The notes below the pieces were generated by a model. The model did not search any database. It had not been told where the DNA came from and saw nothing but the letters and a program-made list of their open reading frames with translations. Made by a program: the position numbers and the translations under genes. Below are positions 35,143 to 43,231 of a stretch of 64,000 bases of DNA, piece after piece. The stretch spans positions 22,591 to 86,590 of the forward strand of contig NZ_LQMW01000009.1 in assembly GCF_001541925.1 (NCBI RefSeq). Reading direction: 5' to 3'. Every line of letters begins with the position of its first letter. Position 1 is the stretch's first letter. The stretch comes from Nitrosopumilus sp. Nsub (lineage in GTDB: Archaea > Thermoproteota > Nitrososphaeria > Nitrososphaerales > Nitrosopumilaceae).

Positions 35143-35526
35143 GTGAGAAAATCAGTAGAAAATTTAGCAACCAGTAAAACAACGGGAGGAAGAAGAAGTC
35201 CACTTAGAATTAGAAGAAAATATGAAACTGATAGATATCCAAATGAAGCAATTAATGGTGCTCAAGTTACAGTAACTAGAAGAGTTAGAGGAAATAATAA
35301 CAAAGTAGCTTTGAAATCAATTGATTTTGTTAATTTAGCAAAAGGAGATTCCAAAGTAATTAAAACAAAAATTATCAAAGTTCTAGATAATGCAACAAAC
35401 AACGATTACAGAAGAAGAGGAATCATCAGCAAAGGTGCAATTCTTGAAACACAAGAAGGTAAATGTAAAGTTGTTTCTAAACCAGGACAAACTGGAATAG
35501 CTAACGCAGTTTTACTCAAGGAATAA
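35143..35526 (+). CDS. rps8e: small-subunit ribosomal protein eS8
   Basis: 127-residue archaeal/eukaryotic ribosomal protein. Conserved features are SKTTGGRRSPLRIRRKYE at the N-terminus, the RRVRGNNNKVAL loop and the NDYRRRGIISKGAILET end. GTG at 35143 is the start; no upstream ATG fits the family N-terminus. It is followed after 1 nt by srp19. Confidence 0.94.
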   Translation: MRKSVENLATSKTTGGRRSPLRIRRKYETDRYPNEAINGAQVTVTRRVRGNNNKVALKSIDFVNLAKGDSKVIKTKIIKVLDNATNNDYRRRGIISKGAILETQEGKCKVVSKPGQTGIANAVLLKE

Positions 35527-35527
35527 A

Positions 35528-35827
35528 ATGAAAGATTACGAGCACATCGTAATCTGGTTGGATTATTTTAACAAAAATTTAAAGAAATCAAAAGGTAGAA
35601 GATTAGGATTAGAAAAATGCATTTTTGATCCTTCCTTAAAAGAACTAATGGATGCAACAAAGGCAGCGGGTTATGAAATTACAGAATCTGAAGAAAAAGT
35701 AAGATTTCCAAGAAGACCATTTGTAAGGTCAGGCTATGTTGTGTTACCAAAAGGATCCTCTAAGACAATAATTCTTAACAAAATTTCACAAAAACTTATT
35801 TCAAAAAGAGCCAAGCAAACAAAATAA
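35528..35827 (+). CDS. srp19: signal recognition particle protein SRP19
   Basis: 99-residue RNA-binding protein that organises 7S RNA for SRP54. WLDYFNKNLKKSKGRRLGLEK is the typical N-terminal half and VRFPRRPFVRSGYVVLPK the conserved RNA-contact strand region. The tail is basic. It pairs functionally with srp54 at 26.7 kb. ATG lies 1 nt after the S8e stop. Confidence 0.92.
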   Translation: MKDYEHIVIWLDYFNKNLKKSKGRRLGLEKCIFDPSLKELMDATKAAGYEITESEEKVRFPRRPFVRSGYVVLPKGSSKTIILNKISQKLISKRAKQTK

Positions 35828-35835
35828 AATGAATT

Positions 35836-35849
35836 CTAGCTTTTAGCTA
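35836..35849 (+). other. short palindrome after srp19
   Basis: TAGCT (35837-35841), a 3-nt T loop and AGCTA (35845-35849) form a 5-bp hairpin 10 nt after the srp19 stop, in the 95-nt gap before gar1. It is too short to call a terminator; it may be chance. Confidence 0.25.
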
Positions 35850-35906
35850 AAGTAAAGTTGACAGAAGTCTATGATAGTGTAAGCATTTCTAGTATTGTTA
35901 ATTGCA

Positions 35907-35912
35907 GGAGGT
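35907..35912 (+). promoter_or_regulatory. Shine-Dalgarno site for gar1
   Basis: A purine-rich GGAGG element about 10 nt before the ATG at 35923 argues that gar1 has a leader and starts at that ATG rather than at the TTG at 35902. Confidence 0.5.
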
Positions 35913-35922
35913 AGGCGAAATA

Positions 35923-36171
35923 ATGCACCTAGCCGGTAGTGGCAGGGTAATCGTTCAACTTTCAAAAGAATTAGTTGAAGGACAAATACTCTGTGACAAC
36001 AAAGGAACTAGAGTTGCAAAAGTAATGGAACTAATTGGTCCAATAAAAAGGCCGTTTGCATCAGCAACGCCCTTAACAAATAGTATCAACAAATTTGTTG
36101 GAAAACGTGTTTTCATTTTTGAGCAATCTACTGCAAATAAACCAAAAAAATTTAGGAGAAGAAGAAGATGA
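35923..36171 (+). CDS. gar1: H/ACA RNP protein Gar1
   Basis: 82-residue small beta-barrel protein that binds Cbf5 in H/ACA pseudouridylation complexes. The core reads GRVIVQL, DNKGTRVAKVMELIGPIKRPFASATP, then the arginine/lysine tail KPKKFRRRRR. An in-frame TTG at 35902 is possible, but GGAGG at 35907-35912 lies about 10 nt before the ATG at 35923 and would be inside the coding sequence of the longer form. Its stop overlaps the tfb start (ATGA). Confidence 0.88.
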   Translation: MHLAGSGRVIVQLSKELVEGQILCDNKGTRVAKVMELIGPIKRPFASATPLTNSINKFVGKRVFIFEQSTANKPKKFRRRRR

Positions 36172-37124
36172 ACATATTACAAACCGAAAACTGTCCAGAA
36201 TGTAAATCATCATTAATCGATGATATGCAAAATGGCGAAATAATCTGTTCTGGTTGTGGAGTAGTTGTCGATGATCAGATTACAGATAGTGGTCCAGAAA
36301 CAATAAGTTCGAATCTCGAAGATAAAATGAAGCTTGCAAGAGCAACAGGACAAACAACATATTCTCAACATGATTTGGGAATAACAACTGAGATTTCAAT
36401 TAGTGCAAAAGACTTCAGTGGAAAAAGAATCAATCACGAAGTTGCAAACCAAATGAATCATCTCAGAAAATGGCAACAAAGAGTTAGAGTATCAACACCA
36501 AAAGAAAGACGACTTGCAAATGTTTTAGCAAAAATGGGTGAAACATGTGAATCACTTAATCTTTCAAAAAATGTGTTGGAAACAACTTCAATGATTTATA
36601 GAAATTTGGATGGACATATGGATGTCAAAGGAAAGTCTGTAGCTTGTATTACAGCAGCAACAATCTATATGGCATGTAAACAATGTAACGTCGTAAGATC
36701 ATTAGAAGAAATTTGCCGAGAAATTGTTCCAGCAAAAGATGTTAAATCAAAAACAAAACTTGCAGCAAGATATTATCGAACCATGGTAATGGAAATGGGA
36801 GCAATTAAAGCTCCAGTATTGACCATGGACAAATACATCTCAAAGATAGCAAATATGACACAGACTGAGGTTAGAGTAGAAAGACTAGCCTTAGAAATTG
36901 CAGAAAAGACAAAAGACAACAGTATTTCAGATGGAAAATCTCCAAATGGAATTGCTGCAGCATATCTTTATGTCTCATCAGTACTACTTGGACAAAACGT
37001 TCTACAAAGAGACGTTTCAAGTATTGCAGGTGTAACAGAAGTTACTATCAGAAATAGATGTAAAGAGATTCTAACAAATCACAAACTCAAAATTACTTTG
37101 AGACCATCTCTGGCCAAATATTAA
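36168..37124 (+). CDS. tfb: transcription initiation factor TFB
   Basis: Archaeal TFIIB homologue that recruits RNA polymerase to TBP-bound promoters; 318 residues. The N-terminal zinc ribbon uses Cys9, Cys12, Cys27 and Cys30. The B-reader/linker follows, then two cyclin-like repeats (about 110-205 and 208-305), the second with GKSPNGIAAAYLYVSS and VTEVTIRNRCKEI for BRE recognition. It overlaps gar1 by 4 bp. Thaumarchaeota carry several TFBs; which paralogue this is cannot be told here. Confidence 0.95.
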   Translation: MNILQTENCPECKSSLIDDMQNGEIICSGCGVVVDDQITDSGPETISSNLEDKMKLARATGQTTYSQHDLGITTEISISAKDFSGKRINHEVANQMNHLRKWQQRVRVSTPKERRLANVLAKMGETCESLNLSKNVLETTSMIYRNLDGHMDVKGKSVACITAATIYMACKQCNVVRSLEEICREIVPAKDVKSKTKLAARYYRTMVMEMGAIKAPVLTMDKYISKIANMTQTEVRVERLALEIAEKTKDNSISDGKSPNGIAAAYLYVSSVLLGQNVLQRDVSSIAGVTEVTIRNRCKEILTNHKLKITLRPSLAKY

Positions 37125-37126
37125 CA

Positions 37127-37138
37127 CCCCCCCCCCCC
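37127..37138 (+). repeat. 12-nt poly-C tract
   Basis: Twelve consecutive C follow the TAA stop of tfb by 2 nt. In AT-rich DNA this is highly unexpected. It is followed by TTTTCATTTT, so it could act in transcript termination of tfb or be a slippage-prone tract; its exact length in the cell population may vary. Confidence 0.9.
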
Positions 37139-37188
37139 TTTTCATTTTATTAAAAATAGCCATTAGGATTAGCTAAATTTCGTCGGCA

Positions 37189-37198
37189 TTATATATAG
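37189..37198 (+). promoter_or_regulatory. TATA element of sufC
   Basis: TTATATATAG lies about 24 nt before the ATG at 37218, a strong archaeal TATA box giving a leaderless sufC mRNA separate from tfb. Confidence 0.65.
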
Positions 37199-37217
37199 AA
37201 ACAAAATTATTTTGAAT

Positions 37218-37988
37218 ATGGCAGTATTAGAAATCAGAGATCTACATGTATCCAGAGAAGGTAAAGAAATCCTCAAAGGAGTCAATTTAAAAACAGGTCC
37301 TGGAGAAGTACATGCAATTATGGGACCTAACGGTTCTGGAAAAAGTACATTATCTTACACATTATTAGCACACCCAAAATATGAAGTTACAAAAGGAGAC
37401 ATCCTATTAGACGGCGAAAGTATTTTAGATTTAACTGCAGATGAAAGAGCAAAAAAAGGACTGTTCTTAGCATTTCAATATCCAACTGAAGTTTCAGGAG
37501 TAGGATTTTCACATTTCTTAAGAACAGCATACAATTCGCTCAGTAAAGCAATGGAAGGGGATGACAGAGAAGTGTTCATTACGGTAAGAGAATTCCAAAA
37601 ATATCTTAAAGAGAATTTGGAAAAAGTAGGATTAAGAGAAGAATTTCTTTCAAGATATCTTAATGAGGGATTTTCTGGAGGAGAGAAAAAACGTGCAGAA
37701 GTTTTGCAGATGGCTGTGTTAAAACCTAAAATCTCAATTTTAGATGAGCCTGATTCAGGATTAGATATTGATGCAGTTCAATCAGTAGCTCAAGCAATTA
37801 GCAAAGTATCAACAAAAGATGCAACAGTAATCATTATCACTCACTATGCTAGAATTTTGAAATTCTTAGATAAATTAGATTATGTTCATGTATTTGCACA
37901 AGGCAAAGTTCTCGAAACAGGAGATGCATCTCTTGCAGATAAATTAGAAGCCGAAGGTTATGAATGGGCTTTAGAGAAAACTGCATAA
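37218..37988 (+). CDS. sufC: Fe-S cluster assembly ATPase SufC
   Basis: ABC-type ATPase of the SufBCD scaffold, 256 residues, no membrane segment. Walker A is GPNGSGKST, the signature FSGGEKKR, Walker B ISILDEPDSGLD and the H-loop IITHYAR. The TTG two codons upstream is less likely than ATG at 37218, which fits the TATA box. Unusually it is about 15 kb from sufB and sufD (52.8-55.7 kb), with its own promoter. Confidence 0.95.
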   Translation: MAVLEIRDLHVSREGKEILKGVNLKTGPGEVHAIMGPNGSGKSTLSYTLLAHPKYEVTKGDILLDGESILDLTADERAKKGLFLAFQYPTEVSGVGFSHFLRTAYNSLSKAMEGDDREVFITVREFQKYLKENLEKVGLREEFLSRYLNEGFSGGEKKRAEVLQMAVLKPKISILDEPDSGLDIDAVQSVAQAISKVSTKDATVIIITHYARILKFLDKLDYVHVFAQGKVLETGDASLADKLEAEGYEWALEKTA

Positions 37989-38063
37989 AAATTATTAAAA
38001 ATAAAAAATGTCAGAATTGAGAATAGGTTTTTTGTTTAAATAGGGTTTGAGAGATTAAAAATC

Positions 38064-38738
38064 ATGTCAGAAAGTAGAGAACAATATTTTTTCAATTTTT
38101 CGTTTTTCAAAGTTGATCCCAAATGGAGATGGATGGCAGATTTAGCAAAAGAAGAATCTGCAAAAGAAGTGGAAAATATCATTAGCAATTCAGGAATTAT
38201 GTTTAGATCATATTCTAATTTGGGATTAAGAGATGATGCAGATTTTTTGTTTTGGTTTGCAGCAAAAACAATAGAAGAGATACAAACAGTAATTGAAAAA
38301 TTGTACAAAACAGTTTTTGGAAAATATATTATTTCATCAATGACATATTTGTCATGCACTAGACCATCAATCTACGTACAAGAACAAAAGGCTCACGGTT
38401 TCATTACGGGAAACAATCCAAAAAAACATGTTATCGTCTACCCATTTACAAAAACAAGGGAATGGTATCTTCTACCAAAAGAAAAACGTCAAGAAATTAT
38501 GGATGAACATATCGAAGTTAGTAAAAAATATCCACAAATAGTTCTCAATACAACTTATTCATTTGGAATACATGATGAAGATTTCATGTTAGCTTTTGAA
38601 GTGGACGAAATTAGAGATTTCCAAGATTTAATCATGGATTTAAGAGAAACACAAGTTTCAACCTATGTAAAAAATGACATTCCCATGATTGTGTGTGTTA
38701 AAAAAGACATAATTCCACTAATCACAAGTTTAGGCTAA
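38064..38738 (+). CDS. chlorite dismutase/HemQ-family heme protein
   Basis: 224 residues of the Cld fold. Recognisable blocks are MTYLSCTRPSIY, YPFTKTREWYLLPKEKRQ followed by IMDEH, and the C-terminal TTYSFGIHDEDFMLAFEVD. The family includes chlorite dismutases and coproheme decarboxylases (HemQ/ChdC). With siroheme decarboxylase and hemA-hemB genes 2-6 kb downstream, a role in the final heme-forming steps is plausible; chlorite chemistry is less so. The catalytic Arg of true dismutases is not evident. Not clearly in an operon. Confidence 0.88.
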   Translation: MSESREQYFFNFSFFKVDPKWRWMADLAKEESAKEVENIISNSGIMFRSYSNLGLRDDADFLFWFAAKTIEEIQTVIEKLYKTVFGKYIISSMTYLSCTRPSIYVQEQKAHGFITGNNPKKHVIVYPFTKTREWYLLPKEKRQEIMDEHIEVSKKYPQIVLNTTYSFGIHDEDFMLAFEVDEIRDFQDLIMDLRETQVSTYVKNDIPMIVCVKKDIIPLITSLG

Positions 38739-38828
38739 ATTCTTAAAACAAGATATCACGAATGCAAATCTCGGATAAACATAAATGATGAAATTGAAAA
38801 TAAATAATGAAAATAAAAGGAGATAAAT

Positions 38829-39827
38829 TTGAAGTATAATAAACTAGGAAAAACAGATATCAAGATATCAGAAGTAGGATTTGGAGCATGGGCAATTGCA
38901 TTAGATTGGTGGGGCAAAAAAATTGAAGAAGATGAAGCAAAAAGAATGCTTAAAAAAGCATATGATGTAGGGATTAATTTCTTTGAAACAGGTGATCTCT
39001 ACGGGAAAGGATTAAGTGAAAAATTAATTGGAGAAGTTTTCAAAGATATGAGAGATGAAATTGTTATTTCCACAAAATATGGGTATGATTTTAGCGAAGT
39101 TGAACAAATAGGACATAAAGAACTTCCACAAAGATTTGATGAAGATTATACCAAAATGGCGTTAAGAAATAGTTTAGAAAGATTACAAACAGATCATGTA
39201 GATATGTACGGAGTACATAATCCGAAACTAAAAGATGTAAGAAATAATTCAATTTTCAATGTATTAGATGGTTTTATCGAGGATGGTTCTATCAAAACAT
39301 ATCAAATTGCTTTAGGTCCAGCAATTGGATGGACACAAGAAGGATTAGAAGCAATGGATAAACCAAATCTTAGTGCAGTTCAAACAGTCTACAACATACT
39401 TGAACAAACTCCAGGAAATGAATTAATGAAAAAAGCCGAAGAAAAAGATGTAGGTATACTAGTAAGAGTTCCAGAAGCCTCAGGGATTTTAACGGGTAAA
39501 GTTAATGCAGATACCAAATTTGACGACAATGATCACAGATCAGTTCGGAAACGTGAATGGCTTAAATCAGCATTAGAAAAAGTTGAACAATTCAAACCAA
39601 TTGCAGATAGGAATGGATTGAATGTTACTGAGTTTGCAATGAAATTTATGATGACAAAAAAAGGATTTGCCACAGTACTTCCAACAATGATAAGTGAAGA
39701 GGAAATTGTTAACTATGCAGAAATGTCAGATGGAAAATATATTTCAGATTCAGATATGAAAGAAATTGATGAATTGTATAACACATGGCCAGCATATGAG
39801 TTGAAAGCAACACCTCAAACAAATTAA
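38829..39827 (+). CDS. aldo/keto reductase
   Basis: 332-residue NADPH-dependent carbonyl reductase of the AKR superfamily. The N-terminus LGKTDIKISEVGFGAW and the catalytic tetrad are present: Asp and Tyr in FFETGDLYGKG, Lys in ISTKYG and His in MYGVHNPK. It starts with TTG at 38829, preceded by AAAGGAGA at about 38816-38823 as a ribosome-binding site. The Zn-cluster gene starts 6 nt after its stop. Substrate unknown. Confidence 0.92.
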   Translation: MKYNKLGKTDIKISEVGFGAWAIALDWWGKKIEEDEAKRMLKKAYDVGINFFETGDLYGKGLSEKLIGEVFKDMRDEIVISTKYGYDFSEVEQIGHKELPQRFDEDYTKMALRNSLERLQTDHVDMYGVHNPKLKDVRNNSIFNVLDGFIEDGSIKTYQIALGPAIGWTQEGLEAMDKPNLSAVQTVYNILEQTPGNELMKKAEEKDVGILVRVPEASGILTGKVNADTKFDDNDHRSVRKREWLKSALEKVEQFKPIADRNGLNVTEFAMKFMMTKKGFATVLPTMISEEEIVNYAEMSDGKYISDSDMKEIDELYNTWPAYELKATPQTN

Positions 39828-39833
39828 TCACTA

Positions 39834-40172
39834 ATGAGTAATCCAATTGATTCAAAAATAACACTAGAAATTATAGATAGAATGAAGCTTGCCAAAATTG
39901 GCGATTATAAAAAATGGGAAACAATTATTAAAAAAATCAATAAAAAACAAGTTCTAAACCCAGAAGAACTAGAATATTATTCAAATTTAACACGAATTTA
40001 CAAAAATTCAACCATTACAAGTAGAACAAAAATTTACCATACAAAATTATCATCTGAAGATGAAAAACCACCATGTAAAGAATGTGGAGAAGATTCCTCA
40101 TACTATTGCAACATGAATGATCAGTATTTTTGTAACATTCATGTTGTAGGACATGATAAAAATGAGATTTAA
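39834..40172 (+). CDS. hypothetical protein with C-terminal zinc cluster
   Basis: 112 residues. The first 75 are helical and Lys-rich; the end holds CKECGEDSSYYCNMNDQYFC followed by NIHVVGHD, a B-box-like Cys/His arrangement that could bind two zinc ions. No known family is recognised. It follows the aldo/keto reductase by 6 nt, so it is probably co-transcribed, and its stop is fused with that of the convergent siroheme decarboxylase gene (TTAA). Confidence 0.72.
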   Translation: MSNPIDSKITLEIIDRMKLAKIGDYKKWETIIKKINKKQVLNPEELEYYSNLTRIYKNSTITSRTKIYHTKLSSEDEKPPCKECGEDSSYYCNMNDQYFCNIHVVGHDKNEI

Positions 40173-41215
40173 GAAGTAACGACGTCTTCTAAACTAAAAG
40201 AATTCTCGACAAAATATTCAACACGGGTTTTTTTGAACTCACGAGAACTAAATAAAATTCTAAATTCATCAACATGAATTTGATCTTGAATAGTTTTAGC
40301 CATTTCATTTGCTTCATCGTGAGTTTTGCAATGAATCATTGAAAATACATTATATGGCCAATCATCATAAGTAGGACGTTCATAACAATGGCTAATTTGT
40401 GGAAATGAACCTAGTGTTTCACCAACTGAAGAAATTCTATCTTCAGGAACCTTCCAGACAATCATACCATTTGCAGTAAATCCAACTTGACGATGTCTTA
40501 GGATTGCTGCAAATCTTCGTAAAACACCAATACTCTCATAGTGCTTCATTTTTTCAAATAATTCATCCTCAGTAATTCCAAGATTATTTGCTGCTTTTAC
40601 AAATGGTTCATCAATAATTTCCATATCTTTTTGTAATTCACGAATAAAATTTTTATCATCTTCTGTTGGTTCAAATTTTATATTTTTAATTTCCTTTTTC
40701 TCTTCAGTTGGTGCAATGTCATGTTTTTTTTCATCTACCATGTCTAGTTTAACTCCAATTTTGAATAATTGTAATGTTGGAAGCATTCTAACTTTTTTAA
40801 TTCCTTTTAGCACGTTAAATTTTTCAAGTTCAGTTTTCAAATCAGCTCCAGGCGGAACAGCTAAAGTAAACCAAAGATTGAATTGGTGATCACGTTCATA
40901 ATTATGACTAACTCCAGGATGACGATTAATTTGAGAAGCTACATAATCTAATTTATCATGTTCAATTTCCATTGCAACTAATGAACTAGTATAACCCAGT
41001 TTTCTAGTATCAAAAATTGCACTAAGTTGTCTTAAAACGCCAATTTCTTTTAGATGGTTTAATTTTTCCTTAATAATTTCAGGGGTAGTATCAAATTTTT
41101 TAGCAATAGCATCAAAAGGCCTAGTTACAAGAGGGAAAGTCCATTGAATTTCATTTAGAAGTTCCTTATCAGATTCGCCTAAAGAAGACAATATGTGAAT
41201 TACCTGGCAATTCAA
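40169..41215 (-). CDS. siroheme decarboxylase, AhbA-AhbB fusion
   Basis: 348 residues made of two homologous Lrp/AsnC-like halves, about 8-155 and 190-345, joined by a charged linker. Each half has a helix-turn-helix and a ligand-binding domain with a conserved YER (NYERDHQFNLWF and CYERPTYDDWPYNVFSMIH). AhbA and AhbB are normally separate subunits that decarboxylate siroheme to didecarboxysiroheme in the alternative heme pathway. It is divergent from the precorrin-2 dehydrogenase-hemA-hemB operon. A transcriptional Lrp role is less likely given the heme context and WPYN motif. Confidence 0.88.
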   Translation of the reverse strand: MNCQVIHILSSLGESDKELLNEIQWTFPLVTRPFDAIAKKFDTTPEIIKEKLNHLKEIGVLRQLSAIFDTRKLGYTSSLVAMEIEHDKLDYVASQINRHPGVSHNYERDHQFNLWFTLAVPPGADLKTELEKFNVLKGIKKVRMLPTLQLFKIGVKLDMVDEKKHDIAPTEEKKEIKNIKFEPTEDDKNFIRELQKDMEIIDEPFVKAANNLGITEDELFEKMKHYESIGVLRRFAAILRHRQVGFTANGMIVWKVPEDRISSVGETLGSFPQISHCYERPTYDDWPYNVFSMIHCKTHDEANEMAKTIQDQIHVDEFRILFSSREFKKTRVEYFVENSFSLEDVVTS

Positions 41216-41284
41216 TTAAAAATGTAGCTAGTTATTCTAAAAGTGGTTTTAATACATAAATAGAAACTGAAGTGTTTGGGATCG

Positions 41285-41938
41285 ATGATAATTAATCTTA
41301 ATCTAGAAAATAAGAAGATCATTATCATAGGAGGGGGAAATGAAGCAGAAAAAAGAATCAAATCAGTATTAAATGAAAAATGTGAAATTTTAGTAATCAG
41401 TGATACAACGAATAAACAAATATCAAATTGGATTAAAACAAAAAAAATTAAACTAGAAAAAAAGAAAATTGAAGATGTAAAATTTATTTCAGAATTAAAA
41501 CCAGATTTAATCATCACCACTACAAATGATAAAAAAATTAATCAAAAAATAATCACACATGCAAAAAAGAAAAAAATCATAGCATATAGTTCAGATAATC
41601 CAGATGAAAGTGATTTTTCAAATCCAGCAATAATAGATTTTGAAAAAATGATACAAATTGGAATTTTTACAGGAGGTAGAAGTCCAGTTATGTCTAAAAA
41701 GATCAAATCAAAATCAGAAAAAGCATTAAAAAAAGTTATTTTGAAAGAGGATATTGCTCAAATTAAAATTCAAAAAATGTCACGAAAACTTGCCAAAGAG
41801 ATCATTTCAACTCAATCTGAACGAAAAAAGTGCTTGAACAATATCATGAATGATAATCGCATTGATCAGTTAATAAAAGACAATCAGGTAAAAAAAGCTG
41901 AAAAACGAGCTATTGAGATAATAAAAAAATGGAAATGA
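41285..41938 (+). CDS. precorrin-2 dehydrogenase (SirC/Met8 type)
   Basis: NAD-dependent oxidation of precorrin-2 to sirohydrochlorin; 218 residues. N-terminal INLNLENKKIIIIGGGNEAEKRI is the Rossmann loop of this family, TTTNDKKINQKI and SDNPDESDFSNPA the active-site region, IGIFTGGRSPVMSKKI the typical central motif. Ferrochelatase activity of Met8 type is possible. ATG at 41285 fits a TATA element near 41253-41260; a TTG lies three codons earlier. It overlaps hemA and is divergent from the siroheme decarboxylase. Confidence 0.92.
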   Translation: MIINLNLENKKIIIIGGGNEAEKRIKSVLNEKCEILVISDTTNKQISNWIKTKKIKLEKKKIEDVKFISELKPDLIITTTNDKKINQKIITHAKKKKIIAYSSDNPDESDFSNPAIIDFEKMIQIGIFTGGRSPVMSKKIKSKSEKALKKVILKEDIAQIKIQKMSRKLAKEIISTQSERKKCLNNIMNDNRIDQLIKDNQVKKAEKRAIEIIKKWK

Positions 41939-43200
41939 ATCAAAATATCATAAATGCACGTGTAACATTTCGTAATTCACCAATCCATATTTTAGAAAAA
42001 TTTACGATCAAAGATATAGACAATGCGTATCAACAATTCAAAAAACATTCAGAATTAGATGAATGTGTGATTATTCAAACATGTAATAGAATTGAATTAT
42101 TTGGAAAATCAAAAACAGACAATACAGACAAAATCAAAAAAACTTGGGCCAGCATTGCAGGATTAGATAAAGAGATGTTTGAAGAGAATGTTGAATTTGT
42201 AGAAAATCATGATGCTTTACATCATCTGTTAAAACTAACATCAGGCTTAGATTCCATGGTATTGGGAGAAGAGCAAATTTTAGGTCAAATAAAAAATTCA
42301 ATTACTTCAGCTAGGGAATCAAAAGCATCAGGTCAACATCTCAACACATTATTTGATAAAGCAATTAGAATGGGTATAAGAATCAGAAATTCTAGCGGGA
42401 TTGGAAAAGGCGGAATATCAGTGGGTTCAATGGCAGTAAAACTTGCAGAAGAAAATATTGATGAATTAAAAACAAAAGAAGTTCTATTAATTGGAACAGG
42501 AGAAGTATCTACTCTTGTTGCAAAGTCATTACAAAGAAGAGGTTATTCTTTTAATGTTACAAGTAGAACATTAAACAGATCAGAAACATTTTGTGAAACT
42601 ATGGGCGGCAATCCAATTAAATTTGAAGAAATTCTTTCAGGATTTGAAAAATATGATGTAATATTTGTAGCAACAACAGCACCGTATTTTCTAGTGACAG
42701 AAGAAAGAATAACAAATGCAATGGAAAATAAAAACAACGGGATTATGATATTAGATTTATCAAATCCAAGAACAGTTGATGAAAAAGTAGCAACTATCAA
42801 AGGAGTCAAATTGATGAATTTAGATCAAATTGCAGAAATGGTTGAGAAAAACATCAATGCTAGATTAAACAAGGTGAAAACAGTTGAAAATATAATTAGA
42901 GAGGAAATCTCAGTATTAGAGGCTTCAATGAAAAGATTAGATGCAGAACCACTTGTAACGGACGTATTCAAAAATATAGAAAATTTAAGAGAAAAAGAAT
43001 TACAAAAAGCATTACAAATGCTAGATGAAAAGGATGAGAAAAAGATCAAAATTATTGAAGAATTAACAAAAGCAGTTGTCGAAAGCATAGTATCAACACC
43101 AATGAATAATATCAGAAAAGCATCAGAACAAGGACAGCCTGATGTATTAGAATTGGCAACTAAACTTTTTGACTATAAAAAACAGAATCAGGCTGACTAG
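41935..43200 (+). CDS. hemA: glutamyl-tRNA reductase
   Basis: First committed step of C5-pathway tetrapyrrole synthesis; about 421 residues. The catalytic Cys is in IIQTCNRIELFG; SGLDSMVLGEEQILGQ, the NADPH loop LIGTGEVSTLVAKSL and LDLSNPRTVDE follow, and the C-terminal dimerisation helices are complete. ATG at 41935 makes an ATGA overlap with the precorrin-2 dehydrogenase stop; ATG at 41929 is an alternative. The next enzyme, HemL, is encoded at 58.9 kb. Confidence 0.95.
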   Translation: MNQNIINARVTFRNSPIHILEKFTIKDIDNAYQQFKKHSELDECVIIQTCNRIELFGKSKTDNTDKIKKTWASIAGLDKEMFEENVEFVENHDALHHLLKLTSGLDSMVLGEEQILGQIKNSITSARESKASGQHLNTLFDKAIRMGIRIRNSSGIGKGGISVGSMAVKLAEENIDELKTKEVLLIGTGEVSTLVAKSLQRRGYSFNVTSRTLNRSETFCETMGGNPIKFEEILSGFEKYDVIFVATTAPYFLVTEERITNAMENKNNGIMILDLSNPRTVDEKVATIKGVKLMNLDQIAEMVEKNINARLNKVKTVENIIREEISVLEASMKRLDAEPLVTDVFKNIENLREKELQKALQMLDEKDEKKIKIIEELTKAVVESIVSTPMNNIRKASEQGQPDVLELATKLFDYKKQNQAD

Positions 43201-43202
43201 GA

Positions 43203-43212
43203 TTATATTTTA
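43203..43212 (+). promoter_or_regulatory. TATA element of hemB
   Basis: TTATATTTTA lies about 24 nt before the hemB ATG in the 31-nt hemA-hemB gap, suggesting an internal leaderless promoter in the operon. Confidence 0.5.
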
Positions 43213-43231
43213 GCGAGAATTAATTTCAAAC

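Noticed and set aside
38770..38828. Short leader peptides (10-13 codons) before the aldo/keto reductase gene
   Set aside because: Short ATG frames in AT-rich DNA are expected by chance, and no attenuator structure is visible.
40169..41215. Lrp/AsnC transcription regulator
   Set aside because: The two-half architecture, WPYN motif and heme-gene context favour siroheme decarboxylase.
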